The notes under the pieces were generated by a model. It was not told the origin of the DNA. It was given only the letters and a program-made list of their open reading frames with translations, and made no database searches. 64,000 nucleotides of DNA, taken from contig NZ_CP073066.1 in assembly GCF_018314255.1 (NCBI RefSeq), positions 1,674,001 through 1,738,000 on the forward strand, read 5' to 3'. Positions 34,873-43,283 of this stretch are shown here, piece by piece. The DNA comes from Lentilactobacillus buchneri (GTDB taxonomy: Bacteria > Bacillota > Bacilli > Lactobacillales > Lactobacillaceae). How positions within the stretch are numbered: position 1 is the stretch's first letter; each line of letters starts with the position of its first letter. The translations under genes were made by a program, and so were the position numbers.

Positions 34873-35454
34873 GGGCATAATCATCTTAATAAAAATCGGC
34901 GTAATATAAGTTTCCACGATCGCAGCTACAAACAGCAGCGGCATCACCAGGACCAGTGTATCCGTCAGCGTCTGCTTCAGCAACTCAATATATTTAATAT
35001 CCTCGCGTTTACGTTTTAAGAATTTATTCATCCCATACCATGCCAACCGTGCACTGATCGCAGCGGCAATCACCTGGGCAGAAATTTCAAAAATTCCGTG
35101 TGGCAGGACACCACCGACAAACATCAGGAAAGGACTACCAACGATCGAAATCACCAAACCGACACTATAGGCATTTTGCAAAACATAATACCAATAAATC
35201 GGTAGTGCAATCACACCCAAGGCGATGACAACCGCGGCACCAGCGAAGTTCCAGAAAAATAATGGCAAAAAATTAGTTTCGCTGGGTGCTGTTTTATCAA
35301 TTCCATTCGTAAAGTGATGGACTAGACTGCCGGTGTCCATGAAATTCTTGGCATAGATCAACACGATGATCCAGACGATTGCCATGACGATCAGATATTC
35401 AACGGCTTTCTTAAAATAGATGCTTTTAAAACGATCAATACTTCCTCTAATCAT
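34870..35454 (-). CDS. SpoIIM-like integral membrane protein
   Basis: A 194-residue protein of the stage II sporulation M (DUF95) family with about five TM segments. The family block GGVLPHGIFEISAQVIAA is present, with a hydrophobic C-terminus. Non-sporulating firmicutes keep such proteins with unknown function. ATG 35454 has GGGGGACAGG upstream; the longer frame before it lacks such a site. Monocistronic and convergent with budC. Confidence 0.75.
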   Translation of the reverse strand: MIRGSIDRFKSIYFKKAVEYLIVMAIVWIIVLIYAKNFMDTGSLVHHFTNGIDKTAPSETNFLPLFFWNFAGAAVVIALGVIALPIYWYYVLQNAYSVGLVISIVGSPFLMFVGGVLPHGIFEISAQVIAAAISARLAWYGMNKFLKRKREDIKYIELLKQTLTDTLVLVMPLLFVAAIVETYITPIFIKMIMP

Positions 35455-35610
35455 AACCTGTCCCCCTTGTTTTCTATAATGAAAGTATACAGTTGAATTG
35501 TCCACAAGCCAATTAATGTGTCGTCGTGTTTTCCCTTCAACAAATCATTTTCATTGGCCGCGGGCGGTATGGTATGCTAAAGGAGTACCAACATTAAAGA
35601 TTGGAGATGT

Positions 35611-36510
35611 TTGTTCTTGGACGGATTACAATCAACAATTAAATTAAATAATGGTGTCGAGATGCCACGCTTAGGTCTCGGCGTTTGGAAAACCAGTAAC
35701 AACGATTCACGAGACGCAGTCATTACAGCTATCAAGCATGGGTATCGGGCAATTGATACCGCACGTGAATATGGGAATGAACCCGGTACCGGTGAAGGTA
35801 TTCGTGAAGGGATGCAACAGGCTGGATTAAAGCGTGAGGACATGTTCGTCACCACCAAGCTGTATAACGGTGAACAGGGCGACTATGACAAGGTTTCCAA
35901 GGTATTGGACAAACAACTGTCTGACTTGGGCCTCGATTATGTTGATTTATATCTGATTCACTGGCCGGTTGATGCCACTTATTTGGAAAGTTATCATGCA
36001 CTTGAACGCCTCTATAAAGAAGGAAAAGTTCGGGCCATTGGGGTATCCAACTTCGATAATGACCGTATGAGCAAATTGCTGGAAGAATCTGAAATTGTCC
36101 CAGCAATCAACCAAATGGAATTTAATCCGACCCAACAAGAAAAAGACATTTTGAACTTTGACAGCAGCCATGGCATCCAACTTGAAGCCTGGTCACCACT
36201 TGGTGCTGGTAAAGCATTGAAGAACCCGATTATCGACGAATTAGCCAAAAAGTACAGTCGTTCCGCTGCCCAAATTATTCTCCGGTGGGAATGGCAGCGA
36301 GACATTGTCACGGTTGTGAAGTCAGTCCATGAAAAGCGAATCGTTGAAAATAGTGATATTTTTGACTTTAAGCTGAGCGATGAAGATGTTCAACGAATTA
36401 ATCAGTTGGATGAAAATAAGCGTGATCTTTGGTATGACGATTTTACCTGGCATAATCCAAACGGCCGTTATGGCAATGAAATTGAAAAGGTTCCGGATAT
36501 TCAAAAGTAG
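35611..36510 (+). CDS. Aldo/keto reductase
   Basis: About 299 residues, NADPH-dependent. GLGVWKT, GYRAIDTAREYGNE (Asp, Tyr), TTKLYN (Lys), LIHWPVDAT (His), GVSNFD and VVKSVHEKR are all present, and the active-site tetrad is intact. The C-terminus is somewhat extended, with WYDDFTWHNPNG. TTG 35611 or TTG 35617 could start it, both behind GGAG at 35603-35606. Followed by a strong terminator. Confidence 0.88.
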   Translation: MFLDGLQSTIKLNNGVEMPRLGLGVWKTSNNDSRDAVITAIKHGYRAIDTAREYGNEPGTGEGIREGMQQAGLKREDMFVTTKLYNGEQGDYDKVSKVLDKQLSDLGLDYVDLYLIHWPVDATYLESYHALERLYKEGKVRAIGVSNFDNDRMSKLLEESEIVPAINQMEFNPTQQEKDILNFDSSHGIQLEAWSPLGAGKALKNPIIDELAKKYSRSAAQIILRWEWQRDIVTVVKSVHEKRIVENSDIFDFKLSDEDVQRINQLDENKRDLWYDDFTWHNPNGRYGNEIEKVPDIQK

Positions 36511-36525
36511 CCCGAAACCAGATTT

Positions 36526-36555
36526 ATCAGGAGTTTTCGACTCCTGATTTTTTAT
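36526..36555 (+). terminator. Terminator of aldo/keto reductase gene
   Basis: ATCAGGAGT, loop TTTCG, ACTCCTGAT, then TTTTTTATT. Confidence 0.85.
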
Positions 36556-36563
36556 TGTCTAAT

Positions 36564-36596
36564 AATGACTGCATGGTTATTGACTCCCCAGTCATT
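36564..36596. promoter_or_regulatory. Inverted repeat upstream of ABC exporter operon
   Basis: AATGACTG (36564-36571) and CAGTCATT (36589-36596) form an 8-17-8 inverted repeat around TTGACT, a likely -35, about 65 bases before the ATPase start. It is a candidate operator for the TetR regulator encoded third in the operon. The centre is wider than most TetR sites. Confidence 0.35.
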
Positions 36597-36659
36597 TATG
36601 ATAGACTTAAGGCGAATTTGAAATATCAAGGCTTTGGCTGCTCGAAAGGAGTGGGCATC

Positions 36660-37580
36660 ATGGAAAATCAATTAATCTTAGATGTACAGGGGCTTAAAAA
36701 ATCATTTGGCAAGGTGCAGGCATTAACAGACGTGAATCTTCAACTTCATCGTGGTGAAGTATTGGGGTTTATTGGACCCAACGGTGCTGGTAAGTCGACA
36801 ACAATTCGGGTGATTTTGGGGCTCATCAAGGAATCGGGCGGATCTGCGACGGTCTTTGGTGAAGATGCTTGGAAAGATTCGGTCAAAATTCACAAGAACC
36901 TGGCATATGTACCAGGGGATGTTTATCTGTGGCCGAACCTGACCGGCGGCCAAACGATTGATATGCTGCTGCATATGTCTGGGCAAACCCATACTGCCAA
37001 AACGGACGAATTAATCAAAGAATTCAAGCTGGATACCAGCAAGAAGAATCGAACCTACTCAAAAGGAAACCGCCAGAAGGTCGCCTTAATCGCGGCATTT
37101 TCAACCGATGTTGACCTCTATATTTTCGATGAACCGACCTCTGGGCTGGATCCGTTGAACGAGCTCATTTTCCAGCAGCGGGTAGCCGAACTCAAAGATC
37201 ATGGTAAGAGTGTCTTATTGTCGAGTCATATCTTATCTGAAGTCGAAAAGATGTGCGATACGATTGCCATCATTCGAGAAGGCAAAGTGATCGAAACCGG
37301 TTCACTGGAGTCGATGCAGCACTTAACCCGAAACGTGGTGGCGATCACAACTGCTTCACCAATGGACGGGCTGGACAAAGCTAAAGGTGTTCATCAATTG
37401 AACTTTAAAAATGATCAGCATACCATTGCCGAGTTTACGGTTGATTCCGATGAAATCGGCGCTGTGATGGATCTGCTGACCAAGAGCTCAATCGTTCAGT
37501 TGAAGACGACACCGCCAACTTTGGAAGATCTATTCCTACGTTACTATCATTCAGATGCCGGTCAAAAAGTAGGTGAGTAA
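36660..37580 (+). CDS. ABC exporter ATPase
   Basis: A 306-residue ATP-binding protein. Walker A is GPNGAGKST, followed by a Q-loop-like segment near YVPGDVYLWP, signature YSKGNRQK (degenerate LSGGQ), Walker B LYIFDEPTSGLD and H-loop LSSHILSE. This fits the COG1131 drug/polyketide exporter ATPases. ATG 36660 has GAAAGGAG upstream. It is the first gene of an operon with a permease and a TetR regulator; the permease starts at its stop codon. Confidence 0.88.
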   Translation: MENQLILDVQGLKKSFGKVQALTDVNLQLHRGEVLGFIGPNGAGKSTTIRVILGLIKESGGSATVFGEDAWKDSVKIHKNLAYVPGDVYLWPNLTGGQTIDMLLHMSGQTHTAKTDELIKEFKLDTSKKNRTYSKGNRQKVALIAAFSTDVDLYIFDEPTSGLDPLNELIFQQRVAELKDHGKSVLLSSHILSEVEKMCDTIAIIREGKVIETGSLESMQHLTRNVVAITTASPMDGLDKAKGVHQLNFKNDQHTIAEFTVDSDEIGAVMDLLTKSSIVQLKTTPPTLEDLFLRYYHSDAGQKVGE

Positions 37581-37581
37581 G

Positions 37582-39189
37582 ATGGCACAATACACACAAA
37601 CTTTGACGTTATTAAAGGCCAATTTGAAACGGGACTGGCTTAAAATCACGATTTGGCTGGCCGCGCTGGTCGGCGTTTTCGTGGCAGTGGCTGCTAAGTT
37701 TGAAGGCATCTATGGCACCAGCAAACAAATTGCCGCCATTGGATCCACTTTGCGGTCCAAGGCGATGGTCGCTTTGATCGGCAGCGTTCCAGACGGTCAG
37801 CTGACCACAGCCTTGATTTTCGCATCTGAAATGGCGGTATTCTGGGGACTGTTTATCATTATCTTCAACTATTCATTAGCTGTCAGCGCCAGTCGAGGTC
37901 AAGAGGAATCCGGCTTGACGGAAATGGTCCTCGGGGGTCATCCGGTTGGTCGTTTGGCGCCATTACTGGCTGCGGCTTTGGAATTACTGATTGCCAATGG
38001 CTTGTTTGCCCTGATTACCGGGATCGGCACAATGATTGCCGACATGCCGGGGAGTGATACTAACGGCACTTGGCTGTCCGCAGTTGCCATTGCCGCTGTT
38101 GGTTGGGCGTTTGGCATGATTGCCTTGATATTCGCTCAGCTGGTTGCTGACAGCCACAACGTTTCGATGTACAATTACGCCTTCTTGGGAATTGCTTATC
38201 TCATTAGAATGATGGCTGACGTCTCCAATCCTGATTACACCTGGATTTCACCACTAGGCTGGCTCGAAAAGACTGAAATTTACACCAACAATAATTGGTG
38301 GCCGGTCGTGATGCTTTTGGCCTTGGGAATCCTGGCGTTTGCTGCTGCAGTTGCCTTAAACAGCAACCGGGACATCGATGCCGGGGTCATCCACGTCAAT
38401 CCGGGCAGTGAAAAGAGCCATTTCCTCCGTGGACCGGCAACCTTACTGGTTTGGAATCAAAAATCGTCGACGATATTCTGGATTGTTGGCATGGCCGTTT
38501 TGGGCGCTAGCTATGGATCGGTCTTCAATAGTATCAGTAAAATTTTCAACACCTCACCGACCATTCAAAAAGTCTTGGGTCAAAGTGGCATCCGCCATAT
38601 TGAGCAGACCCAAGTATTGTCGTTTGTCGGTTTGCTGGGAATCATCTTTAGCTTGCTGGCAGTGATTGCTGGTGTGATGGTTGTTAATCACCTGATAACC
38701 GAAGAACGTCGGGGTTATCTCCAGATGGTCATGACCAAGCCGCAAAGCAGACCTTATCTGCTGGGAGTTTATGTGGCCTTCGGCTTGATTTTGGCAGCAC
38801 TCCTGCTTTTCGTAGCCTTAATAAGTGCCATGGCAGCCGGAAATGTTGTGATGACTCATCCAATTGCTTTTAAATACTTCTGGCAAACGTTCGTCGCTAA
38901 TTTGCCGTCAATCGCATTGTTTATGGCCTTGATGGTGGGCTTGATTGGTGTTTACCCACGACTGCGGACACTGGTTTGGGCTTATTTGGGCCTTTCATTT
39001 CTCATTACCTACTTTGGTAACCTGATGGATCTGCCAAAATGGACGCTCAAAATTTCACCGTTTTATTGGACGAAAAAAGTCCCGATCGACGCGATTAATA
39101 CCACGCCTTTGATTTGGATGCTGGTAATCGCTGCCATTTTGATAATGGTTGGCTTTGTTGGTTACAAGAACCGTGATTTGGAAAGTTAA
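37582..39189 (+). CDS. ABC-2 exporter permease (polyketide-antibiotic exporter type)
   Basis: A 535-residue membrane protein with about 12 TM segments in two homologous halves (ATLLKANLKRDW-like start, second half from LLVWNQKSS), resembling COG3559 exporters of polyketide antibiotics (TnrB3-like). It works with the preceding ATPase. ATG 37582 overlaps AGGTGAG at the end of the ATPase gene, so it is coupled. Substrate unknown. Confidence 0.82.
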   Translation: MAQYTQTLTLLKANLKRDWLKITIWLAALVGVFVAVAAKFEGIYGTSKQIAAIGSTLRSKAMVALIGSVPDGQLTTALIFASEMAVFWGLFIIIFNYSLAVSASRGQEESGLTEMVLGGHPVGRLAPLLAAALELLIANGLFALITGIGTMIADMPGSDTNGTWLSAVAIAAVGWAFGMIALIFAQLVADSHNVSMYNYAFLGIAYLIRMMADVSNPDYTWISPLGWLEKTEIYTNNNWWPVVMLLALGILAFAAAVALNSNRDIDAGVIHVNPGSEKSHFLRGPATLLVWNQKSSTIFWIVGMAVLGASYGSVFNSISKIFNTSPTIQKVLGQSGIRHIEQTQVLSFVGLLGIIFSLLAVIAGVMVVNHLITEERRGYLQMVMTKPQSRPYLLGVYVAFGLILAALLLFVALISAMAAGNVVMTHPIAFKYFWQTFVANLPSIALFMALMVGLIGVYPRLRTLVWAYLGLSFLITYFGNLMDLPKWTLKISPFYWTKKVPIDAINTTPLIWMLVIAAILIMVGFVGYKNRDLES

Positions 39190-39200
39190 GGAGGACTAAT

Positions 39201-39848
39201 ATGGCGAAAAGACTGCCACGTGATCCGAAAAAAGAACACGCAATTTTGAACGCCGCTGTGGTCCAGTTTGGCAAGGACGGTTTTAATGCCAGTACCGATA
39301 AGATTGCTGAAGCGGCCGGTGTTTCCAAAGGATCGGTTTTTAGATATTTTGATAATAAAAAGAAACTTTATGTAGCTGCCGTTAAGCAGGCGATGGCGAC
39401 GTTGGTTGAGACGGTCGATTTGAGTGTGTGGACCGATTCGGACGATTTGGTGACCATGATTATTAATGCGACCAAATATAAGACGGAGCTCTCTCATCAG
39501 TTTCCAAACGAATTTGCCTTGTTGACCCGCGTGTATGCGCAGGATAATTTGATTCCCCAAAAGGTGCGTCAGGAAGTATTCGCGATTTTCACCAAATGGC
39601 AGGCAGAAGTAGAAGATACCGTCGTGACCCGCGTAGTTGATAAGATGACAATTCGCAAAGATCTGGATAAAGGCCAAGTAAAAAAATATTTGACGCTGGT
39701 TCTGGGGACGATTTCAGCGGATGTCCAAAAAGAACTTGAGGAGCATCCTGAAATGAAGCGGATTGAGGATATGGACGACCTGATTGCCACCGTTAAGAAT
39801 TATCTGGAAATGGCGGAATTTGGCGTCGTCGAATCTAGACGGGATTAA
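39201..39848 (+). CDS. TetR/AcrR-family regulator
   Basis: A 215-residue one-component repressor. The N-terminal HTH is clear: AILNAAVVQFGKDGFNASTDKIAEAAGVSKGSVFRYF. The C-terminal ligand domain is unclassified. It follows the ABC exporter genes by 11 bases and probably represses the operon, relieved by an exported compound. GGAGG lies 7 bases before ATG. Confidence 0.9.
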   Translation: MAKRLPRDPKKEHAILNAAVVQFGKDGFNASTDKIAEAAGVSKGSVFRYFDNKKKLYVAAVKQAMATLVETVDLSVWTDSDDLVTMIINATKYKTELSHQFPNEFALLTRVYAQDNLIPQKVRQEVFAIFTKWQAEVEDTVVTRVVDKMTIRKDLDKGQVKKYLTLVLGTISADVQKELEEHPEMKRIEDMDDLIATVKNYLEMAEFGVVESRRD

Positions 39849-39873
39849 ATCGCTTAAAGGAATATTTTAAACA

Positions 39874-39918
39874 CGTCACACACGATCTTTTCCGGCAAAC
39901 AACGTGCGTGACGTGACT
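39874..39918. terminator. Possible bidirectional terminator
   Basis: CACGTCACACACG and CGTGCGTGACGTG form an imperfect inverted repeat between the convergent TetR gene and the small membrane-protein gene. No long T-tract is seen. Confidence 0.45.
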
Positions 39919-39920
39919 AG

Positions 39921-40349
39921 TTACTTTGGTGATGTTAATGTTGTCTGCCAAACACTTACCAGGACCCAGCAAGCAAATGGCATGGCACTGAGGAACAGTC
40001 CAATAAAGATTAATCCAGGGGCGTCGCCGGACTTGGCCCAGATGTAGGCAAACGTCAGACTGGTGGTGGCGATGCTTACAGTGATAATGCCAAGCAGCCA
40101 CCGCAAACGATGAACAGCAAGCACCACTTGTTGGGGCCGTTGAATGAGCCGCCAGAGAATGACGATGCCGAAGATAGTACAGCCAAGAACCACCCAGCCG
40201 CCACCTAGGACCAGGATTAACGCCAAGTTGATCTTGGTGGTTAAGACCAGGAGGACTGTTGCCCAGATGCCCACTGTTAAGAGTGCGAGGCACAGCAATG
40301 CCAAGCTGGCGTGCAGAAGTTGATGGCTTTGGTTAGGGTTAGATTTCAT
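39921..40349 (-). CDS. Small four-TM membrane protein
   Basis: A 142-residue hydrophobic protein with four predicted membrane helices (LALLCLALLTVGIWATVLLV is the first; LIFIGLFLSAMPFACWVLV the last). AGGAGGTCTT is well placed before ATG 40349. No family recognised. The longer minus-strand frame at 39835-40293 in another phase has no ribosome binding site. Confidence 0.6.
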   Translation of the reverse strand: MKSNPNQSHQLLHASLALLCLALLTVGIWATVLLVLTTKINLALILVLGGGWVVLGCTIFGIVILWRLIQRPQQVVLAVHRLRWLLGIITVSIATTSLTFAYIWAKSGDAPGLIFIGLFLSAMPFACWVLVSVWQTTLTSPK

Positions 40350-40514
40350 TTTGAAGACCTCCTATGTTTTGAGTTTAGGCGATTTTTGGTGGGGGAGGTT
40401 GGTTGTTGGGTGATCTTTGGAAAAACGTAAATAGGTATGTGGATGAAAAAATACCAGCTGGGCCTTCTTTTTGGAGGCTTTGCTGGTACTTTTGGTTGTT
40501 GTTTGATGATGTTT
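40350..40514. other. Intergenic leader region, nothing further recognised
   Basis: It contains the ribosome binding site and presumably the promoter of the small membrane-protein gene. No gene or repeat is seen until the hairpin array at 40515. Confidence 0.4.
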
Positions 40515-40646
40515 TTCTGTTATCTAGTGGAAACGTGCTCCGAGGGCCTGACCCTAACTTCTAAGTAAGCTTTGGTCAAAACCCAAGTTCAGGGTTTTAA
40601 CCAAAGCTCACTTAGAAAACGGGTCACCCAGCCCTCGTCGCACTCT
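40515..40646 (-). repeat. Nested-hairpin element, type B, copy B3
   Basis: TTATCTAGTGGAAACGTGC tail, outer stem CCGAGGGC / GCCCTCG, TGACCC / GGGTCA, inner stem TAAGTAAGCTTTGGT with its complement and core AAACCC/GGGTTT in place of GATGAAC. Tandem with B4. Confidence 0.8.
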
Positions 40647-40655
40647 GATTGAAAT

Positions 40656-40776
40656 GTGCTCCGATGACCCTGACCCCTAACATGTAAAACAAGGATTGTA
40701 TCGATGAACAAAATGCGTTCATCAATACAATCCTTGCTTTACATACCGGGGTCAACCCGGGTCTCGTCGCACTCTA
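40656..40776 (-). repeat. Nested-hairpin element, type B, copy B4, overlapping a stop codon
   Basis: Ends GTGCTCCGA and TCGTCGCACTCTA. Inner 26-bp stem TGTAAA.CAAGGATTGTAT..GATGAAC and its complement around AAAATGC. On the minus strand it begins TAGAGTGCGACGAG, TAG being the stop of the LysM gene. Joined to B3 by the 10-base linker ATTTCAATCA. Confidence 0.85.
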
Positions 40777-41397
40777 TGGCATTACCAAGTCATAATGATT
40801 TCCCACGATCGCTGTCCCGCGGTCATGGACCACGCCTTCACCAAGTGGTGTTTGGACATGGGTGCCGAATGGGACGTCTGATGGGGCTGCCACGATTAAG
40901 TAGCCGTCTGCATCGTAGCCGCCATGATTGGTGGTGCCATCCGCGAATGCTGCGCCTGTGTAGTACGTCCACTTTTTACCATCTTGGTAAATCACACCTT
41001 GTGATTGGAAAGCTGCCGGTGTTGTGGTTGCACTGCTGGTTGCGTCATTGGTTGAGTTGTCCGACCCTGATTGGGAAGTGACGACAGCTGCATGAGCGGA
41101 ACCCTTTTTGATTGAAGTTGATGTCTTGAAATGTTTTTTGTTAACTTTCTTAACGGTCGTTTTCTTAGCAGATTTGCCAATTTCAAGTTTTTGACCGACC
41201 ATGATCAAGTTCTTGTCAGCAATTTTGTTTTGCTTAACAAGCGTGTCAACGCTGGAGTTGTGCTTAGCAGCAATTTCAGCCAAAGTGTCGCCGGATTTAA
41301 CGGTGTAAGTACTTGCGCTGGCAGCCACTCCGGTGAAACCTAAGAAACCAGCAACGACGGATAATGTTAATAGACTCTTTTTGATTGTAATAACCAC
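40774..41397 (-). CDS. Secreted LysM / 3D-domain protein
   Basis: About 203-207 residues: a signal peptide (KKSLLTLSVVAGFLGFTGVA, cleavage near ASA-ST), a LysM peptidoglycan-binding domain (YTVKSGDTLAEIAAKHN, GQKLEIGK), a Lys/Ser/Thr linker, and a C-terminal 3D-like domain with conserved Asp residues in YDADGYLIVAA, VVHDRGTAIVG and YDLVMP. Similar to YocH/stationary-phase muralytic proteins. GTG 41397 overlaps the AAAAGG binding site; a rare ATC (41385) would give a classic MKKSLL signal start. Its stop is part of repeat B4. Confidence 0.8.
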   Translation of the reverse strand: MVITIKKSLLTLSVVAGFLGFTGVAASASTYTVKSGDTLAEIAAKHNSSVDTLVKQNKIADKNLIMVGQKLEIGKSAKKTTVKKVNKKHFKTSTSIKKGSAHAAVVTSQSGSDNSTNDATSSATTTPAAFQSQGVIYQDGKKWTYYTGAAFADGTTNHGGYDADGYLIVAAPSDVPFGTHVQTPLGEGVVHDRGTAIVGNHYDLVMP

Positions 41398-41489
41398 CTT
41401 TTAGATTACTGTGTCTAGAATTACGTTCACGATTGAAATGAAAGCCCGACTTCCAAAATTGATAAAATGATTGCTTGAATGTTAATGTG

Positions 41490-41505
41490 TGTGTTCCGGA
41501 ACACA
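41490..41505. promoter_or_regulatory. Perfect 16-bp palindrome upstream of LysM gene
   Basis: TGTGTTCCGGAACACA is a perfect palindrome about 100 bases upstream of the LysM-gene start and a likely operator. I cannot assign the regulator. Confidence 0.45.
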
Positions 41506-41872
41506 ACTTGGAAATGGTGAGTGAATTTTGGAAGATGATTGATTAGTAATGTGAACGTGGAACAATCAATCACGCAAGTATAATATCAGATCTGAACTAA
41601 CCGTCAACCGCGATTACAAATAAGACAAAAGTATGACAATGAACGTCCGTGGTAATTCAGTAAATGAGGCAGCATGTTACAAACACGTTAAAGTTAAAAG
41701 AGACTGTTTCCCATTAAATGAATGTAATGATTGTGTAAATGGCGAATGAATACCTGTATATGCCAATTAATTTGAGTGGAGTGGTGAATGGCGGAACTTT
41801 TATATAATCATTAGGCGAATTTGAGGTTCGCCGGTATAATGAAATTAACAAGAAAAGTGAGTGGTGAACAAA
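41506..41872. other. Intergenic region between LysM gene and a divergent gene
   Basis: No gene seen. A TATAAT occurs at 41580-41585. Near the plus-strand gene GGCGAA-N7-TTCGCC is followed by a GGTATAAT-like -10 around 41834, a probable promoter with an inverted repeat upstream. Confidence 0.4.
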
Positions 41873-42523
41873 ATGGTTAAACAAGGCAGATTTGCCAGAT
41901 CCAGTAAAATGAAGCAAATTAAAGCGATTCGCAAACGAATGCATCAACCGGCGGGACGGATAATTCACCCGGACCAATTTCAAGATTTTGTTTTGGTCCG
42001 TTATGGGCTGACGCTGAAGAAACGATTGACGGGGGTTGATAAAGAAACGGTTCAACGATTTATTCAGGAGTTGTTGGTGGTGACGCCGATTGATCAGACT
42101 TGGCAATTGAACCAGATTTTGCGGGACACGCTTCGAAGTATTGGCAACAAAGTCCCATATCAATTTTATCGAATTGTGACCAACAACTGGCCGGAGATTC
42201 AGCACTTCCTCCAGCGAGAAATTCCGGCGGTTCCATTGGCTAATCGGATCTTGGTGACCAATCCGGTTTCCGATAGTCAACTGCAGGAAATTGTCTCAGC
42301 CGAACTGGCGGGAAATACCATGATTGAAATGGTTCATGAGAATCCGGCAATGGAGAAAATGATTACCGACGAACCGTATACGACACTGCAGACAAATTTA
42401 CTGAGTGATGGGAAAATTGATTGGCAAAAAGTTGCTGCTATTTTCACGCCCATTCATTTTGATCCCAATATTGCTGAAGATGCGGGTACGAAACAATGGC
42501 TGGAACAGTTAATCAAGGAATAG
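41873..42523 (+). CDS. Conserved-looking protein of unknown function
   Basis: A 216-residue soluble protein, basic at the N-terminus (VKQGRFARSSKMKQIKAIRKRM), otherwise helical and acidic at the C-terminus (FDPNIAEDAGTKQWLEQL). No signal peptide or membrane segment, and I recognise no domain. ATG 41873 lies 6 bases after GGTGA. It is followed after 13 bases by a Crp/Fnr regulator with which it is probably cotranscribed, so a link with that regulon is possible. Confidence 0.6.
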   Translation: MVKQGRFARSSKMKQIKAIRKRMHQPAGRIIHPDQFQDFVLVRYGLTLKKRLTGVDKETVQRFIQELLVVTPIDQTWQLNQILRDTLRSIGNKVPYQFYRIVTNNWPEIQHFLQREIPAVPLANRILVTNPVSDSQLQEIVSAELAGNTMIEMVHENPAMEKMITDEPYTTLQTNLLSDGKIDWQKVAAIFTPIHFDPNIAEDAGTKQWLEQLIKE

Positions 42524-42536
42524 TGAGGTCATGACG

Positions 42537-43208
42537 ATGGATTTACAGCAAGCATTAGAATGCGTTAATTTAGTACCGATGTTTCACTCGCTACCGGAAG
42601 AGCAAAAGACTGAGGTTGCCAAACTGGTGGTCCAGCATAATTATCCCAAGGGAACCATTATCTATCTGGCCGGCGACAAAGTCGGTCACTTCATGATCCT
42701 CGAAGCAGGCCAGGTTAAAATTTCTCAAGTGGCCGCCAACGGTAAGGAACAATTGTTGAAAGTCCTTCAACCGGGTGACTTTGATGGGGAGGCGGCTTTG
42801 TTTAACGGCGATCAGAGAAACGTGACGGCGACCGCCTTGGTGGACTCCAACGTCTGTCAAATTGAGCAGGGGGCCTTTCAAAAATTACTCCAGAAGAGTC
42901 CCCAACTCTCGGTGAGTCTGCTGGCAACTATGAGTCAGCAGATTAATAGCCTCCAGGAAGAAAAGACGCTTTCGTCTACGGCGGATATGGCCGGCAAACT
43001 GGCTAAGTACCTGGTTGAAACCGGTGCAGCCCTGGATGAAAATCCATTTAAACTTCCATTAAAGAAGAAAGATATTGCGACCTATTTAGGGACGACCCCG
43101 GAAACGATCAGTCGAACCTTCAAGCAGCTCACGAGCAAAGGGTTGATTGAAGCTAAAGGATCCCAGGTTAAAATTATCGATGAAGACGGCTTGGACATGT
43201 TAGTCTAA
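42537..43208 (+). CDS. Crp/Fnr-family regulator, FLP-like
   Basis: A 223-residue transcription factor. The cyclic-nucleotide-binding-like beta-roll spans about residues 12-125 (GDKVGHFMILEAGQVKI, GDFDGEAALF) and the C-terminal winged helix has KKDIATYLGTTPETISRTFKQL. Two cysteines, at about residues 9 and 107, match the spacing of Cys5 and Cys102 that form the redox switch in the Lactobacillus casei Fnr-like protein FLP, so thiol-based redox sensing is plausible. No N-terminal Fe-S cysteine cluster. ATG 42537 is 8 bases after GTGAGG. Divides the unknown gene from araBD. Confidence 0.85.
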   Translation: MDLQQALECVNLVPMFHSLPEEQKTEVAKLVVQHNYPKGTIIYLAGDKVGHFMILEAGQVKISQVAANGKEQLLKVLQPGDFDGEAALFNGDQRNVTATALVDSNVCQIEQGAFQKLLQKSPQLSVSLLATMSQQINSLQEEKTLSSTADMAGKLAKYLVETGAALDENPFKLPLKKKDIATYLGTTPETISRTFKQLTSKGLIEAKGSQVKIIDEDGLDMLV

Positions 43209-43254
43209 GCTTTTTCTTTTTAGTAAATATTTATTGCATAAATTTAGAAAAGAA

Positions 43255-43283
43255 TTGATTTATACGTACGAATATTTTACAAT
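43255..43283 (+). promoter_or_regulatory. araBD promoter with AraR operator
   Basis: TTGATT (43255-43260), 17 bases, TACAAT (43278-43283). ATTTATACGTACGAAT at 43258-43273 matches 14 of 16 positions of the AraR consensus ATTTGTACGTACAAAT and overlaps the -35 and spacer, so arabinose-responsive repression is expected. A second palindrome, AACGTAGCTACGTT (43304-43317), overlaps the ribosome binding site. Confidence 0.75.

Noticed and set aside
39835..40293. 152-codon minus-strand frame overlapping the small membrane protein
   Set aside because: It has no ribosome binding site and overlaps a frame with AGGAGG and four clean membrane helices.
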